48,170 bases of DNA, taken from positions 1 to 48,170 of the forward strand of contig CANHRM010000006.1 in NCBI GenBank assembly GCA_947463725.1, written 5' to 3'. Below the pieces are notes generated by a model, which saw only the letters and a list, made by a program, of their open reading frames with translations, was not told the DNA's origin and did no database searches. The DNA is from Actinomycetota bacterium (GTDB lineage Bacteria; Actinomycetota; Actinomycetes; Nanopelagicales; Nanopelagicaceae). Below are positions 38,455 through 47,366 of the stretch, piece by piece. The number at the start of each line of letters is the position of its first letter. Position 1 is the stretch's first letter. Position numbers and translations under genes: made by a program.

Positions 38455-39861
38455 CTAGTTCTTTGGTAGAGCATCAGCAGCAATTGCTGGACGCTTGTAG
38501 GAGGAAACTGTTACTGGACCATTTCCAGAATCAGTTGTGTATACAACGCGAGTTCCACTTACTGGCTGTAGAACTGTTGCTGCGTCATATGCGCCAATCC
38601 AGAAACCACTAAATGCTTCGTGTGTGGTTGCTGAATATTGCAGCGCTGTGAATGCAGCACTTTCAATATTGCTGCCATTTGACTCGATATAGTCAATAAA
38701 GCAGACGCGAGTCAAAATGTTCTTCTTCGCATTTGCTTGGCAAGTTTTATTGTTCTTGGCTGAGAATGTTGACTTAGGATTCAAAGTGCCCTTAAGAGCA
38801 CCGGTTGCCATATAGCCAATATTCATGCCTTGCATGACGTTGTTATCCCAACGCTTGTCAGCACCCTTGTTGAAGTCATCATTGATCTTCTTGAAAGCTG
38901 TGACATACTCATCGGCTGAATCACCAGGAGCTGGTGCATGTGATGCTGAGATCAAGCCAGTGAGCATTGCTGCACTCATCGAAGCTGGGATGCCCTTTGA
39001 ACCTGCGATGGTTTGGAAGGTAGTTGCATCTGAGCCAACGCTAATTACTGCCCACTTATCTGGCTTGTAGCCAAGTGCGCTTGCAGTTAGAAGAGCTACT
39101 GCAGTTGCTGATGAAACAGCGGCGATAATTACAATTTCAACGCCATTTGCTTTCAGCTGTGTCAACTGACTTGCTAGACCAACAGAACCTTGAGTACCAG
39201 CGATAAAGTCAGCTGAAGTCTTCTTGGCTTCGAAAGTTAAGCCAGCCTTGGCGAAGCCTTCAAGTGAGTTTCTACCGAAGTCATCAGACTGATACAAAAT
39301 ACCAATCTTCTTATCTGCGTACTTCTCCTTTAGATACTTACCCATGATCTTCGCTTCGGTTACATAGGTACCGAGTGCCGCGAAAGTTGTTGGGTAGGTA
39401 GCTGGGTTATAGAAGTCAGAGAATCCAGAGTTAACAAATACATCAGGAATCTTGCGACGGTTAATGTCCTTGATTACTGAGATATGAGTCTGGGTTCCGA
39501 TGCTTCCGATGAAAGCAAAAACTTTTTCCTTATTAATAAGTGATGAGGCAGTAGAAATTGTTAAGCCTGCCTTGTAAGTATCATCTTTAACTTCGAGGCG
39601 AATCTTCTTTCCGCCAATGCCACCCTTTGAATTTACATAATCAAAGTAAGCGCGCATTGCGTCATCAACTTTGTTATAGCCAGGGCTAGCTGGACCTGTT
39701 TCAGGAAGCTGCATACCTAAAACAATTTCGGATGCGCTTACGCCTGGGTCGGCTGCATTTGCCGGAATTTCGGCAAGTGTCATTGATCCCGCGATGAGCA
39801 CGGCGGTTAGGCCGATTAGCTTCTTGCGAGATAGAGATGCACGTATATTCACTGCGTTCAC
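38455..39861 (-). CDS. Liv/Urt-type ABC substrate-binding protein
   Basis: 468-residue exported binding protein of the type I periplasmic fold used for branched-chain amino acids, amides and urea. Signal peptide with cleavage near PANAADP (residue 36), no lipobox cysteine. Mature part starts IVLGMQLPETGPASPGYN, then GIGGKKIRLEVKDDTYKAG and FAFIGSIGTQTH, the usual ligand-loop and hinge regions. It is longer than typical LivK (about 380-410). Start is GTG at 39861 (another GTG at 39852). It follows the permease genes after a 161-base gap rather than leading them. Ligand unknown. Confidence 0.9.
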   Translation of the reverse strand: MNAVNIRASLSRKKLIGLTAVLIAGSMTLAEIPANAADPGVSASEIVLGMQLPETGPASPGYNKVDDAMRAYFDYVNSKGGIGGKKIRLEVKDDTYKAGLTISTASSLINKEKVFAFIGSIGTQTHISVIKDINRRKIPDVFVNSGFSDFYNPATYPTTFAALGTYVTEAKIMGKYLKEKYADKKIGILYQSDDFGRNSLEGFAKAGLTFEAKKTSADFIAGTQGSVGLASQLTQLKANGVEIVIIAAVSSATAVALLTASALGYKPDKWAVISVGSDATTFQTIAGSKGIPASMSAAMLTGLISASHAPAPGDSADEYVTAFKKINDDFNKGADKRWDNNVMQGMNIGYMATGALKGTLNPKSTFSAKNNKTCQANAKKNILTRVCFIDYIESNGSNIESAAFTALQYSATTHEAFSGFWIGAYDAATVLQPVSGTRVVYTTDSGNGPVTVSSYKRPAIAADALPKN

Positions 39862-39913
39862 TCTTTCTACTTCGATGTACCGCCAGGTAGCAATTGCGCT
39901 ATTTGGTCGGAAA

Positions 39914-39974
39914 CTGGACCAGAGGTGATCCAGAACACGCTCAAAGTATCAGAGGGTGAACGGAAAGTGAACAA
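39914..39974 (-). promoter_or_regulatory. Candidate promoter and leader of the binding-protein gene
   Basis: Minus strand: TTGTTC (39969-39974), 18 bases, GATACT (39945-39950). The spacer holds a direct repeat GTTCAC-N5-GTTCAC (39956-39972). About 77 bases of leader follow, including a small hairpin CTGGA-N10-TCCAG (39914-39933). Suggests extra transcription of the binding protein and hydrolase. Moderate matches only. Confidence 0.35.
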
Positions 39975-40022
39975 AATGACCGATACACGCGGCAATCGTT
40001 ACTAGGGCGTTATTTGATCAGG

Positions 40023-41012
40023 CTATTTGTGGCGTGGCTTGCGGTGATGTAGCCCGCCAGCGATACCAGCTGGGTTTAAGACAACTGTCAGGATCAGCAG
40101 GATGCTCGAGACCATGGCAGGGAGGTAGTTACCGATCTGAGGGGCAATTTCCCAAGTGCCACTTAGTGACTCGATTAAATCCGGCAAGAAGACGACCAGC
40201 ACAGCACCGATAAAGGCGCCGCCGATACTTCGCAACCCACCAAGAACAGCTCCTGTTAACAAGGTAAGTGAAAGTGAGATCGGATAAACGCTAGGTCCCA
40301 CAATTCCACGTAAGCCATACATGGCGCCAGCTAAACCAGCAAAACCTGAGGCAACTACAAAAGTAAAAATCTTCATGCGCTGCACATTGATGCCAGCAAG
40401 GGAAGCTGCAATTTCGTGATCACGAACGGCGCGCCAACTTCGACCGGTACGTGACTTAAACAAATTAAGAGCAAAAAATAAAGCTATTGAAGCAAACGGC
40501 AAGGTGGCAAATAGTTGCCACTGTTCGAATCCAATTTCACCGATGAGATTAACAAACCACTGAGGTGGGGCGCCAAATTCAACATTTAAGCCAACATCGC
40601 CGCCGAATACAGATTCAAAGCGATTTGCTAGTGATGGGATTGCAAGCGCAATAACTAAAGTCGTTCCCGCTAGATACGGACCAGATAGTCGAGCTGCTGT
40701 TATTCCCAAAATCCAACCAGCAATTAGGGATGCAAGAACTGAGAAGATAATTGATTGCCAATAATTTAATCCCAGATTTAAAATTCCAAGGGCACAGGTG
40801 TATCCACCAACTGCCATCAATGCGCCTTGGCCAAGTGAAATCTGGCCAGATAACCCGGTCAAGAAAGTGATCGACAAAATTCCAATGAAGTACATCAAGA
40901 CCACTGAAAGTTGACCTTGGTTATAGGGATCAAAAACTTTGCCTAAGTAGAAAATTACCGCAAAGAAAATAAAAGTCTTAACCAGGTTGCCAGTTTGGAT
41001 GCGCTTAAACAC
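40023..41012 (-). CDS. Liv-type ABC transporter permease (LivM-like)
   Basis: 329-residue polytopic membrane protein of the LivM branch. Features: FLTGLSGQISLGQGALMAVGG, GPYLAGTTLVIALAIP, the cytoplasmic GRSWRAVRDHEIAASLAGIN and GLAGAMYGL. The GTG start overlaps the livH-like stop by eight bases (GTGTTTAA). It pairs with the 41005-41916 permease. Confidence 0.92.
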   Translation of the reverse strand: MFKRIQTGNLVKTFIFFAVIFYLGKVFDPYNQGQLSVVLMYFIGILSITFLTGLSGQISLGQGALMAVGGYTCALGILNLGLNYWQSIIFSVLASLIAGWILGITAARLSGPYLAGTTLVIALAIPSLANRFESVFGGDVGLNVEFGAPPQWFVNLIGEIGFEQWQLFATLPFASIALFFALNLFKSRTGRSWRAVRDHEIAASLAGINVQRMKIFTFVVASGFAGLAGAMYGLRGIVGPSVYPISLSLTLLTGAVLGGLRSIGGAFIGAVLVVFLPDLIESLSGTWEIAPQIGNYLPAMVSSILLILTVVLNPAGIAGGLHHRKPRHK

Positions 41013-41916
41013 GGCGCACCTCCTTGCTGCCTAACAAGCCTTGTGGGCGAACCAGTAAGACAATTAGCAGAAGTACCAAAATTGCTAAGAAGATATCCGA
41101 TGGTGATCGATATACATTTACAAATGAGATTACGAGACCCAGAATAAATCCACCGATTACGCCACCCGGAAGGCTATCTAAGCCGCCAATTACAGTTGCG
41201 GTGAAGCCAATGATGAGAATTAGATCAAGGGTATTTGGCGATAAGTTCGCACTCGGTGTTACCAATAAGCCAGCCAGAGATGAAGCAGCACCTGATATTG
41301 CCCAACTTAAGGTGCGCACCGAACTAGTTCTGATTCCGCTTAAACGCGCCACTTCTGGATTAAGTGCACTGGCACGCATTGCCAATCCCATGCCGGTTTT
41401 CTGAAAGAAAATAGTTGTAATAAGTAAAACAACCATAACAATGCCAATTACGAATAAATCAAAGGCGGTAAATGGCATCACATTGCCACCAATAGTTAAA
41501 CCTAATGAATTAACTGGAGTTGGGAAACCACGCTCTTCGGCAGCCCAAATCATGCCGGCCGCTGCTTGTAAAATTCCTACGATGCCAAGGGATGCAATTA
41601 CTGGAATTGTGCCGCGCATTGCCGGGCTAGCCAACATAGCTGAACTTCGTTTGCCAGATAACGGACGCATGACCAGTAGATCAACGACTGCGCCAAGTAT
41701 GGTGCCAACAATTAGCGCGACGAAAAAAGCAATCCAGTAGGAATACTCATTCATAATCATGGTTGATGCAACATAAGTACTAAACATGGCTTGACCCATT
41801 TGGGCAAAATTAATTACGCCGGCACCGCGCCAAACGAGTACCAAACCAAGAGCAACAAGTGCATAGATCGCGCCACGAGAAGTGCCCGCAAAGACTGCTG
41901 ATAAGAATTGATCCAT
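41005..41916 (-). CDS. Liv-type ABC transporter permease (LivH-like)
   Basis: 303-residue polytopic protein of the LivH branch. GAIYALVALGLVLVWRGAGV and NFAQMGQAMF near the N-terminus, then GMGLAMRASALNPEVARLSGI, the loop that contacts the ATPase, and GGLDSLPGGVIGGF. AGGAGG lies six bases before the ATG. Downstream of livF by 11 bases. Confidence 0.92.
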   Translation of the reverse strand: MDQFLSAVFAGTSRGAIYALVALGLVLVWRGAGVINFAQMGQAMFSTYVASTMIMNEYSYWIAFFVALIVGTILGAVVDLLVMRPLSGKRSSAMLASPAMRGTIPVIASLGIVGILQAAAGMIWAAEERGFPTPVNSLGLTIGGNVMPFTAFDLFVIGIVMVVLLITTIFFQKTGMGLAMRASALNPEVARLSGIRTSSVRTLSWAISGAASSLAGLLVTPSANLSPNTLDLILIIGFTATVIGGLDSLPGGVIGGFILGLVISFVNVYRSPSDIFLAILVLLLIVLLVRPQGLLGSKEVRRV

Positions 41917-41927
41917 GGCGCTACCTC

Positions 41928-42641
41928 CTAATATCCCAAGTAAGCAGCGCGCAAAGATGCATCTGCTTTAAGTTCGGCGGCCGGTAAATTTGCCACAACT
42001 TTTCCAAGTGAAAGCAGCACTCCATAATCAGCAACCGCCAAAGCAGTGTTGGCATTTTGTTCAACTAACAAAACTGTTAAACCACTTTTGCGACAAAGGT
42101 CGTCAACGGTTTGAATAATTTGTTCAACCACTAGAGGCGCGAGGCCAAGTGATGGTTCATCGAGCAGAAGTAACTTTGGTCTTGAAACCAAGGCACGACT
42201 AATTGCCAACATCTGACGTTCACCACCTGAAAGCGTGCCAGCCAACTGCTTACTGCGCTCAGCTAAACGTGGAAATAGCGCGTACGCCTCTTCAATTGCT
42301 AACTTCACATCGCTGCGATTTTTGCGACGGCGAAAGAGAGCGCCCATTTCAATATTTTCAGAAACCGTTAATTGGGAAATAACTGCATGACCTTCAGGCA
42401 CATGGGCGATACCTGATCGCACAATTGATTCGGGCGCTTTACCAATTAATGATTTATCTGCCCAAGTTATCTGACCGCTCTTGGCGCGCTCTAGCCCAGA
42501 AATTGTGCGTAGCAGGGTGCTCTTGCCAGCACCATTAGCTCCAATAACAGTAGTTATTTTTCCCTCGGCGGCAGTGAATGAAATACCATCAAGAGCGCGA
42601 ACTGCTCCGTATTCGGTAACTAAGTTTTCAATCTTAAGCAT
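41928..42641 (-). CDS. Liv-type ABC transporter ATPase (LivF-like)
   Basis: 237-residue ATPase. Walker A GANGAGKSTLLRTISG, signature LSGGERQMLAISRAL, Walker B LLLLDEPSLGL, H-loop VLLVEQNANTAL. These are intact. Start at ATG 42641 gives LKIENLVTEYGAV, overlapping the livG stop by eight bases (ATGCTTAA); the ORF could extend to 42692 but not convincingly. It would form a heterodimer with LivG. Confidence 0.94.
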   Translation of the reverse strand: MLKIENLVTEYGAVRALDGISFTAAEGKITTVIGANGAGKSTLLRTISGLERAKSGQITWADKSLIGKAPESIVRSGIAHVPEGHAVISQLTVSENIEMGALFRRRKNRSDVKLAIEEAYALFPRLAERSKQLAGTLSGGERQMLAISRALVSRPKLLLLDEPSLGLAPLVVEQIIQTVDDLCRKSGLTVLLVEQNANTALAVADYGVLLSLGKVVANLPAAELKADASLRAAYLGY

Positions 42642-43428
42642 GAGATCCGCCGATTTCTTGCCCATCAACATTCGTGCCGAGGTATGCAGCAACTACCGCA
42701 GGATCTCGTTTTACAGTATTGAAATCACCGCTAGCAATTACTTTGCCAAAGTTAAGAACATAAACTTGGTCAGAAATTTCACTAACAAAATCAACATGGT
42801 GCTCCACAATCAAAATTGCGCATTGGCGCTTTAATTGCTTGATCAGAGCCGCTAACTGATCAATCTCATCTTGACCCAGACCAGCAGCTGGTTCATCAAG
42901 TAATAGAAGTTTTGGTTTCATAACTAAAGCGCGCGCTATCGCCACTCGCTTTGAATCCGGATAAGTGAGTTCGGTTGGTTCGAGGAACGCAGCATGCGCA
43001 GCACCGGCCCAAGCCAAAGCTTCATGAGCACGATCTTCTAATTGCTTTTCAAATTTTGGCGAGAAGCCCAACATGTCACGAATGAAATTAGATTTGTTAT
43101 GTGAGTCAGCGCCCATCATGACATTTTCTAAAACACTTAACCCACTAAATAAACCAACGCCTTGTAAAGTGCGCGCGATTCCTAACTTCGCTAACTCGTC
43201 AGGTTTTGGCCAATCTATATTCTTGCCCTCAAATGAAACCGAGCCTTTTTCTGGCTCTACTAGCCCTGAGATTGCATTAAAGATTGTGGTCTTGCCAGCA
43301 CCATTTGGGCCGATTAATCCAACTACTGAATTGGGAGCAACTTTTAAAAAAACATCATCGAGCGCCGTTAATCCACCAAACTTAACGGTCAGACCAGCGA
43401 TAGCGATTAGGTCAGTTTGATCACTCAT
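42634..43428 (-). CDS. Liv-type ABC transporter ATPase (LivG-like) with degenerate signature
   Basis: 264-residue ATPase. Walker A GPNGAGKTTIFNAISG, Walker B LLLLDEPAAGL and H-loop LIVEHHVDFV are intact. The signature, normally LSYGQ in LivG, reads LTYPD in ELTYPDSKRVAIARAL, losing both Gly and Gln. Start at ATG 43428 (MSDQTDL) overlaps the alr stop by eight bases; the longer ORF start at 43458 lies within alr. It leads the Liv transporter genes but is coupled to alr, so it shares the cell-wall operon transcript. Confidence 0.92.
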   Translation of the reverse strand: MSDQTDLIAIAGLTVKFGGLTALDDVFLKVAPNSVVGLIGPNGAGKTTIFNAISGLVEPEKGSVSFEGKNIDWPKPDELAKLGIARTLQGVGLFSGLSVLENVMMGADSHNKSNFIRDMLGFSPKFEKQLEDRAHEALAWAGAAHAAFLEPTELTYPDSKRVAIARALVMKPKLLLLDEPAAGLGQDEIDQLAALIKQLKRQCAILIVEHHVDFVSEISDQVYVLNFGKVIASGDFNTVKRDPAVVAAYLGTNVDGQEIGGSHA

Positions 43429-44518
43429 GAGAATAGATTCTAGGTACTCGCGGCCCAATTCTGGTGGTCATTTCATAGTTAATGCTGCTACTTGCTGTAC
43501 CCCAATCTTCGGCCGTGAATTCACCTGCAGCGCCGTTATTAAAGATAACTACATAATCACCAGCTTTTGCTCTGGTTTCAGGCCCTAGATCAACTACAAA
43601 TTGATCCATGGAAACGCGACCAATAATTGGGCAACGTTTTCCGGCGAAAAATACGCCAGCGGCTTTTGCAACGCGTGGAATTCCATCGGCATATCCCATC
43701 GCAACGACGCCTAGAACAGTGTCGCGCGAAGTTGATTCAGTCGCACCATAGCCAACCGGTGAATTTGCTGGGACTTTCTTAACTAAATGCAATTTCGCAC
43801 GAACTTCCATGGCAGCTAGCAAACCAAGTGACTCGCTGCTTCCCAAATGTTCAAGATCAGGCGTTAACCCATACATTGCAATTCCAGTTCGAACTAAATC
43901 AAAGGCTGCACTGTGATTTGTAAGTGCTGCTGCTGAATTTGCTAAATGCTTTATCTGAGGAACAACTCCCACCGCTGCTAGATCAGCAATTGCTTTATTA
44001 AAATTAGCTAGCTGGTCTTGGTTCTGTTTTTCACGAACTTCATCTGCCCGAGCAAAATGAGAGAAAATTCCAACCACTTCAACTTTACTGAAATCTGATT
44101 TTAGAAACTCTGTCCACTCATCTAGAAATCCACCGCGAGTCATTCCGGTATCTACTTCGATATGAATTCGAGCGCGCTTGCCAGTTGCCACAATCTCTTT
44201 GAAAATATCTAACGATGGAACTGCTAAATCAATTTGCGCATCGATGACAGCTGCATAATCTGAACCAGGTGGAACTAGCCAAGCTAGAATCGGCGCTGTA
44301 ATTCCGGCAACTCGCAGTGCATGTGCTTCTTCAACAAGTGCCACACCGAGCCAAGTAGCACCCGCGCTGATTGCGGCATTAGCTACTGGGACTAAGCCGT
44401 GACCATAAGCATCTGCTTTAACTACTGCCATTAATTCGGTGCCTGAAGCCGTTTTCAACTTCTTAACATTTGCCGCAATAGCAGTTAAATCAATGCGAGC
44501 TTCGGCGCGATTGCTCAT
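43421..44518 (-). CDS. alr: Alanine racemase
   Basis: PLP-dependent L- to D-alanine conversion for peptidoglycan. 365 residues. The PLP lysine is Lys34 in AVVKADAYGHG; the catalytic tyrosine region is GVVAMGYADG; GRVSMDQFVVDLG and the C-terminal NYEMTTRIGPRVPRIY are typical. Start shares a base with the acpS stop (TAATG). Confidence 0.97.
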   Translation of the reverse strand: MSNRAEARIDLTAIAANVKKLKTASGTELMAVVKADAYGHGLVPVANAAISAGATWLGVALVEEAHALRVAGITAPILAWLVPPGSDYAAVIDAQIDLAVPSLDIFKEIVATGKRARIHIEVDTGMTRGGFLDEWTEFLKSDFSKVEVVGIFSHFARADEVREKQNQDQLANFNKAIADLAAVGVVPQIKHLANSAAALTNHSAAFDLVRTGIAMYGLTPDLEHLGSSESLGLLAAMEVRAKLHLVKKVPANSPVGYGATESTSRDTVLGVVAMGYADGIPRVAKAAGVFFAGKRCPIIGRVSMDQFVVDLGPETRAKAGDYVVIFNNGAAGEFTAEDWGTASSSINYEMTTRIGPRVPRIYSHE

Positions 44519-44859
44519 TAGCGCTCCACGATCACAAAGGCAGAAGCGATACCAGCATCGTGGGAAAGTGAGAGATGCACAGCAGCGCCATCAACTAAAT
44601 CAGCGATCTCACCGCGAAATAAGAAGGCTGGTTTGCCGCTTTCCAAATTAATCACTTCGGCATCATGCCACGGTAAACCTTTGCCAGCGCTAAGAGCTTT
44701 AGCTAGCGCCTCTTTGGCGGCAAAGCGAGCTGCTAAGGAATGAATTGGCTTGGCTTGTTCGGCAACTGTAAATAGTCGTTCTTTAAGACCCGAGGTGCGC
44801 TCTAGCGCTTCAGAAAATCTAGCAATATCAACTACATCGATTCCTACGCCGTCAATCAT
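44518..44859 (-). CDS. acpS: Holo-[acyl-carrier-protein] synthase
   Basis: Transfers 4'-phosphopantetheine to acyl carrier protein. 113 residues. Magnesium and substrate motifs: [12 protein letters not shown] at the N-terminus and [12 protein letters not shown] near residue 45. [16 protein letters not shown] near the end. Overlaps the PAP2 gene by four bases and alr by one. Confidence 0.95.
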   Translation of the reverse strand: MIDGVGIDVVDIARFSEALERTSGLKERLFTVAEQAKPIHSLAARFAAKEALAKALSAGKGLPWHDAEVINLESGKPAFLFRGEIADLVDGAAVHLSLSHDAGIASAFVIVER

Positions 44860-45524
44860 GCTTGATCCTTGCGCGATGGAATGATTCGGTCAAGAGCGGT
44901 AACTGAAATTAAGAGCGCTCCCCCTAGGAAAATGCCACCCAGTAAGTCTGAGAACCAATGGGTATTTCGGTAGAGCGATACAAACATAATTGCCGTAGTA
45001 ACAGATGAAACTATTGTGATCAGATGCTTGGCACTGTTCGGCTGATCCCATAAATATCGGTAAACCAAATAAGCAAAGAGCCCCCAAATTAAAACTGCAT
45101 TTGAAATATGGCCGCTTGGAAATGACATTCCACCTGAATTCAAGAGATCCATATTTAGGCGGGGTTTAGTACGCCCAATGTATAACTTAAAAATACCTAC
45201 AACCCCATTGAGAGCCAGTAACGCGATTAGCGAAAGTAGTAGTGGCCGATAAGTATTAAATCTGCGCCACAAATATGCCGATAACAACAAGATAGCTATC
45301 GCACTTAGTCCGCGAAGCCCTAAATCATCGATGCGGCGCAAAATAAAATAGACCCACTTTGGAAAAAGATATCTATCAAAAGTGGCTATCTTGTCATCGA
45401 TCGTAATCAACCAACCTGCAGTTACTACTTGATAGGTAACAAACAAAAACCCTGAAGTAGCAAACGCTGCCCAAGAGAATGAGCGACTTAACTCTTCGCG
45501 TTGGTGCGCTTTCAATTTGAGCAT
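44856..45524 (-). CDS. PAP2-family membrane phosphatase
   Basis: 222-residue membrane protein with about six hydrophobic segments. The three phosphatase motifs are in order: a KxxxxxxRP-like [20 protein letters not shown] and [15 protein letters not shown], which hold the nucleophilic and acid histidines. Likely dephosphorylates a lipid phosphate such as undecaprenyl diphosphate or phosphatidate; the substrate is not identifiable. Its place among glmS, acpS and alr fits envelope synthesis. Start overlaps the glmS stop by one base. Confidence 0.9.
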   Translation of the reverse strand: MLKLKAHQREELSRSFSWAAFATSGFLFVTYQVVTAGWLITIDDKIATFDRYLFPKWVYFILRRIDDLGLRGLSAIAILLLSAYLWRRFNTYRPLLLSLIALLALNGVVGIFKLYIGRTKPRLNMDLLNSGGMSFPSGHISNAVLIWGLFAYLVYRYLWDQPNSAKHLITIVSSVTTAIMFVSLYRNTHWFSDLLGGIFLGGALLISVTALDRIIPSRKDQA

Positions 45525-47362
45525 TATTCGACCGTTACCGACTTAGCTAAATTGCGAGGCTGGTCTACATCATTGCCACGCGCAATCGCCATTTCGTAAG
45601 CGAATACCTGCAGCGGAACGGTGGCTAAGACTGGCTGGAAAAGTGCCGGTGCTACGGGAATTCGGATCACGTGTGTGGCACCAGTGACTTCGGCACCTTC
45701 TTCAGCAATAACAATTACTTGTGCGCCACGTGCTTTAACTTCTTGAATATTGCTCAACATCTTTTCATCGAGAGAATGTTCGTGACCGGCAGGAACGATT
45801 GCAATTACTGGAGTTCCTTCTTCAATTAACGCAATTGGGCCATGCTTTAGTTCGCCGCCCGCGAAACCTTCGGCATGCATGTAAGCAAGTTCTTTAAGTT
45901 TTAACGCACCTTCAAGAGCTGCTGGAAAACCGACGTTGCGACCTAAGAACAAAACCGATGAACTCTTGGCAAAGGTGCGAGTTAGAGCTCGTAGCGGTTC
46001 TACCGTTTCCAGAATTGCCTCAATTTTTGCTGGTAGTGCGAGCAGTTCGTTATAAAGATCAGCTACTTCGGAATCAGTTAGTTCTTTACGAACTTGCGCT
46101 AAATGCAGACCAATTAAATAAACTGCAACAACTTGAGTTAAGAAGGCTTTAGTTGAGGCCACCGCAATTTCGGGCCCCGCGTGGGTATAGAGAACCGCAT
46201 CTGACTCACGTGGAATCGTTGAGCTATTAGTATTACAAATTGCTAGAACTCGAGCACCCGCAGCTTTGGCATGACGCAGCGCCATCAAGGTGTCCATCGT
46301 TTCACCTGATTGCGAGATGGCAATTACTAAAGTTTGGGCATCAATGATCGGATCGCGATAGCGGTACTCACTTGCGATTTCGACTTCAACCGAAATCTGG
46401 GCCCATTTTTCAATGGCATATTTTGCGATCATGCCAGCGTGATAGGCAGTGCCACATGCAATAACCACAATCTTCTTAAGCGAGCGAATTTCTTCATCGC
46501 TCATCTTTAACTCATCTAGTTCGATCTGATTGTTATCAGTTAAGCGGCCAATCAAAGTATCGGCGACAGCTTTGGGTTGTTCAAAGATTTCTTTCAACAT
46601 GAAATGGCTAAAGCCACCTTTTTGCGCAGCTTCGGCATCCCAAGTCACTTGGTACTCGCGCGGAGTTTGCGCGTTGCCATCAAGGTCGGTGATCTCAAAA
46701 CCAGTCGGCGTTATGACCACAATTTCGTCTTGACCAAGTTCAACTGCACGCTTGGTGTATTCAATAAATGCTGCTACATCTGATGCCAAGAAATATTCGC
46801 TATCGCCCACACCTAATACCAATGGTGAGTTACGGCGAACGCCAACAATTACCCCTGGGTTATCTGCGTGCACTGCCAGTAGCGTGAAAGAGCCACGCAA
46901 GGTTTTAACTGCCTCACGCATTGCAGCTGGCAAGTCACCATTGAATTCTTTACGCAGATCACTTAATAAGTGAGCCACAGATTCGGTATCTGTATCAGAG
47001 TGAAACTTATGCCCCTTGGCTTGCAGCTCTGCTTTTAATTGATTGTAATTTTCGATGATGCCGTTGTGAATAACCGCAAGCTTGCCTTCGTTATCTACAT
47101 GAGGGTGGGCGTTGTTATCTGTCGGCCCGCCATGGGTTGCCCAACGCGTGTGACCAATACCAGAAGTTGCTGATGGAAGTTGATCGCCGAGTGAGCTTTC
47201 TAAATTGCCTAACTTGCCAGCGCGTTTTTCAATAAACAATTTGCCGCTTGTACCGAGAGCAATACCGGCTGAGTCGTAGCCACGATATTCCAGGCGACGC
47301 AAACCTTCAATCAGCGGAGTTATGGCCGAATTTTTACCGGTGTAACCAACGATTCCGCACAC
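45524..47362 (-). CDS. glmS: Glucosamine-6-phosphate synthase (isomerizing)
   Basis: Converts fructose 6-phosphate and glutamine to glucosamine 6-phosphate, first step to UDP-GlcNAc. 612 residues. Glutaminase domain begins with the nucleophile Cys2 (MCGIVGYTG), RRLEYRGYDSAGIA, HTRWATHGGPT and NHNGI-type loop (VIHNGIIENY). Two SIS domains follow (ACGTAYHAGMIAKY, ISQSGETMDTL, then the second one with FLGRNVGFPAALEGALKLKE). Ends with PRNLAKSVTVE, normal. No ribozyme-like leader is possible because glmM ends four bases upstream. Confidence 0.97.
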   Translation of the reverse strand: MCGIVGYTGKNSAITPLIEGLRRLEYRGYDSAGIALGTSGKLFIEKRAGKLGNLESSLGDQLPSATSGIGHTRWATHGGPTDNNAHPHVDNEGKLAVIHNGIIENYNQLKAELQAKGHKFHSDTDTESVAHLLSDLRKEFNGDLPAAMREAVKTLRGSFTLLAVHADNPGVIVGVRRNSPLVLGVGDSEYFLASDVAAFIEYTKRAVELGQDEIVVITPTGFEITDLDGNAQTPREYQVTWDAEAAQKGGFSHFMLKEIFEQPKAVADTLIGRLTDNNQIELDELKMSDEEIRSLKKIVVIACGTAYHAGMIAKYAIEKWAQISVEVEIASEYRYRDPIIDAQTLVIAISQSGETMDTLMALRHAKAAGARVLAICNTNSSTIPRESDAVLYTHAGPEIAVASTKAFLTQVVAVYLIGLHLAQVRKELTDSEVADLYNELLALPAKIEAILETVEPLRALTRTFAKSSSVLFLGRNVGFPAALEGALKLKELAYMHAEGFAGGELKHGPIALIEEGTPVIAIVPAGHEHSLDEKMLSNIQEVKARGAQVIVIAEEGAEVTGATHVIRIPVAPALFQPVLATVPLQVFAYEMAIARGNDVDQPRNLAKSVTVE

Positions 47363-47366
47363 AGAA

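Noticed and set aside
45524-47366. glmS ribozyme leader
   Set aside because: Only four bases separate glmM and glmS, leaving no room for it.
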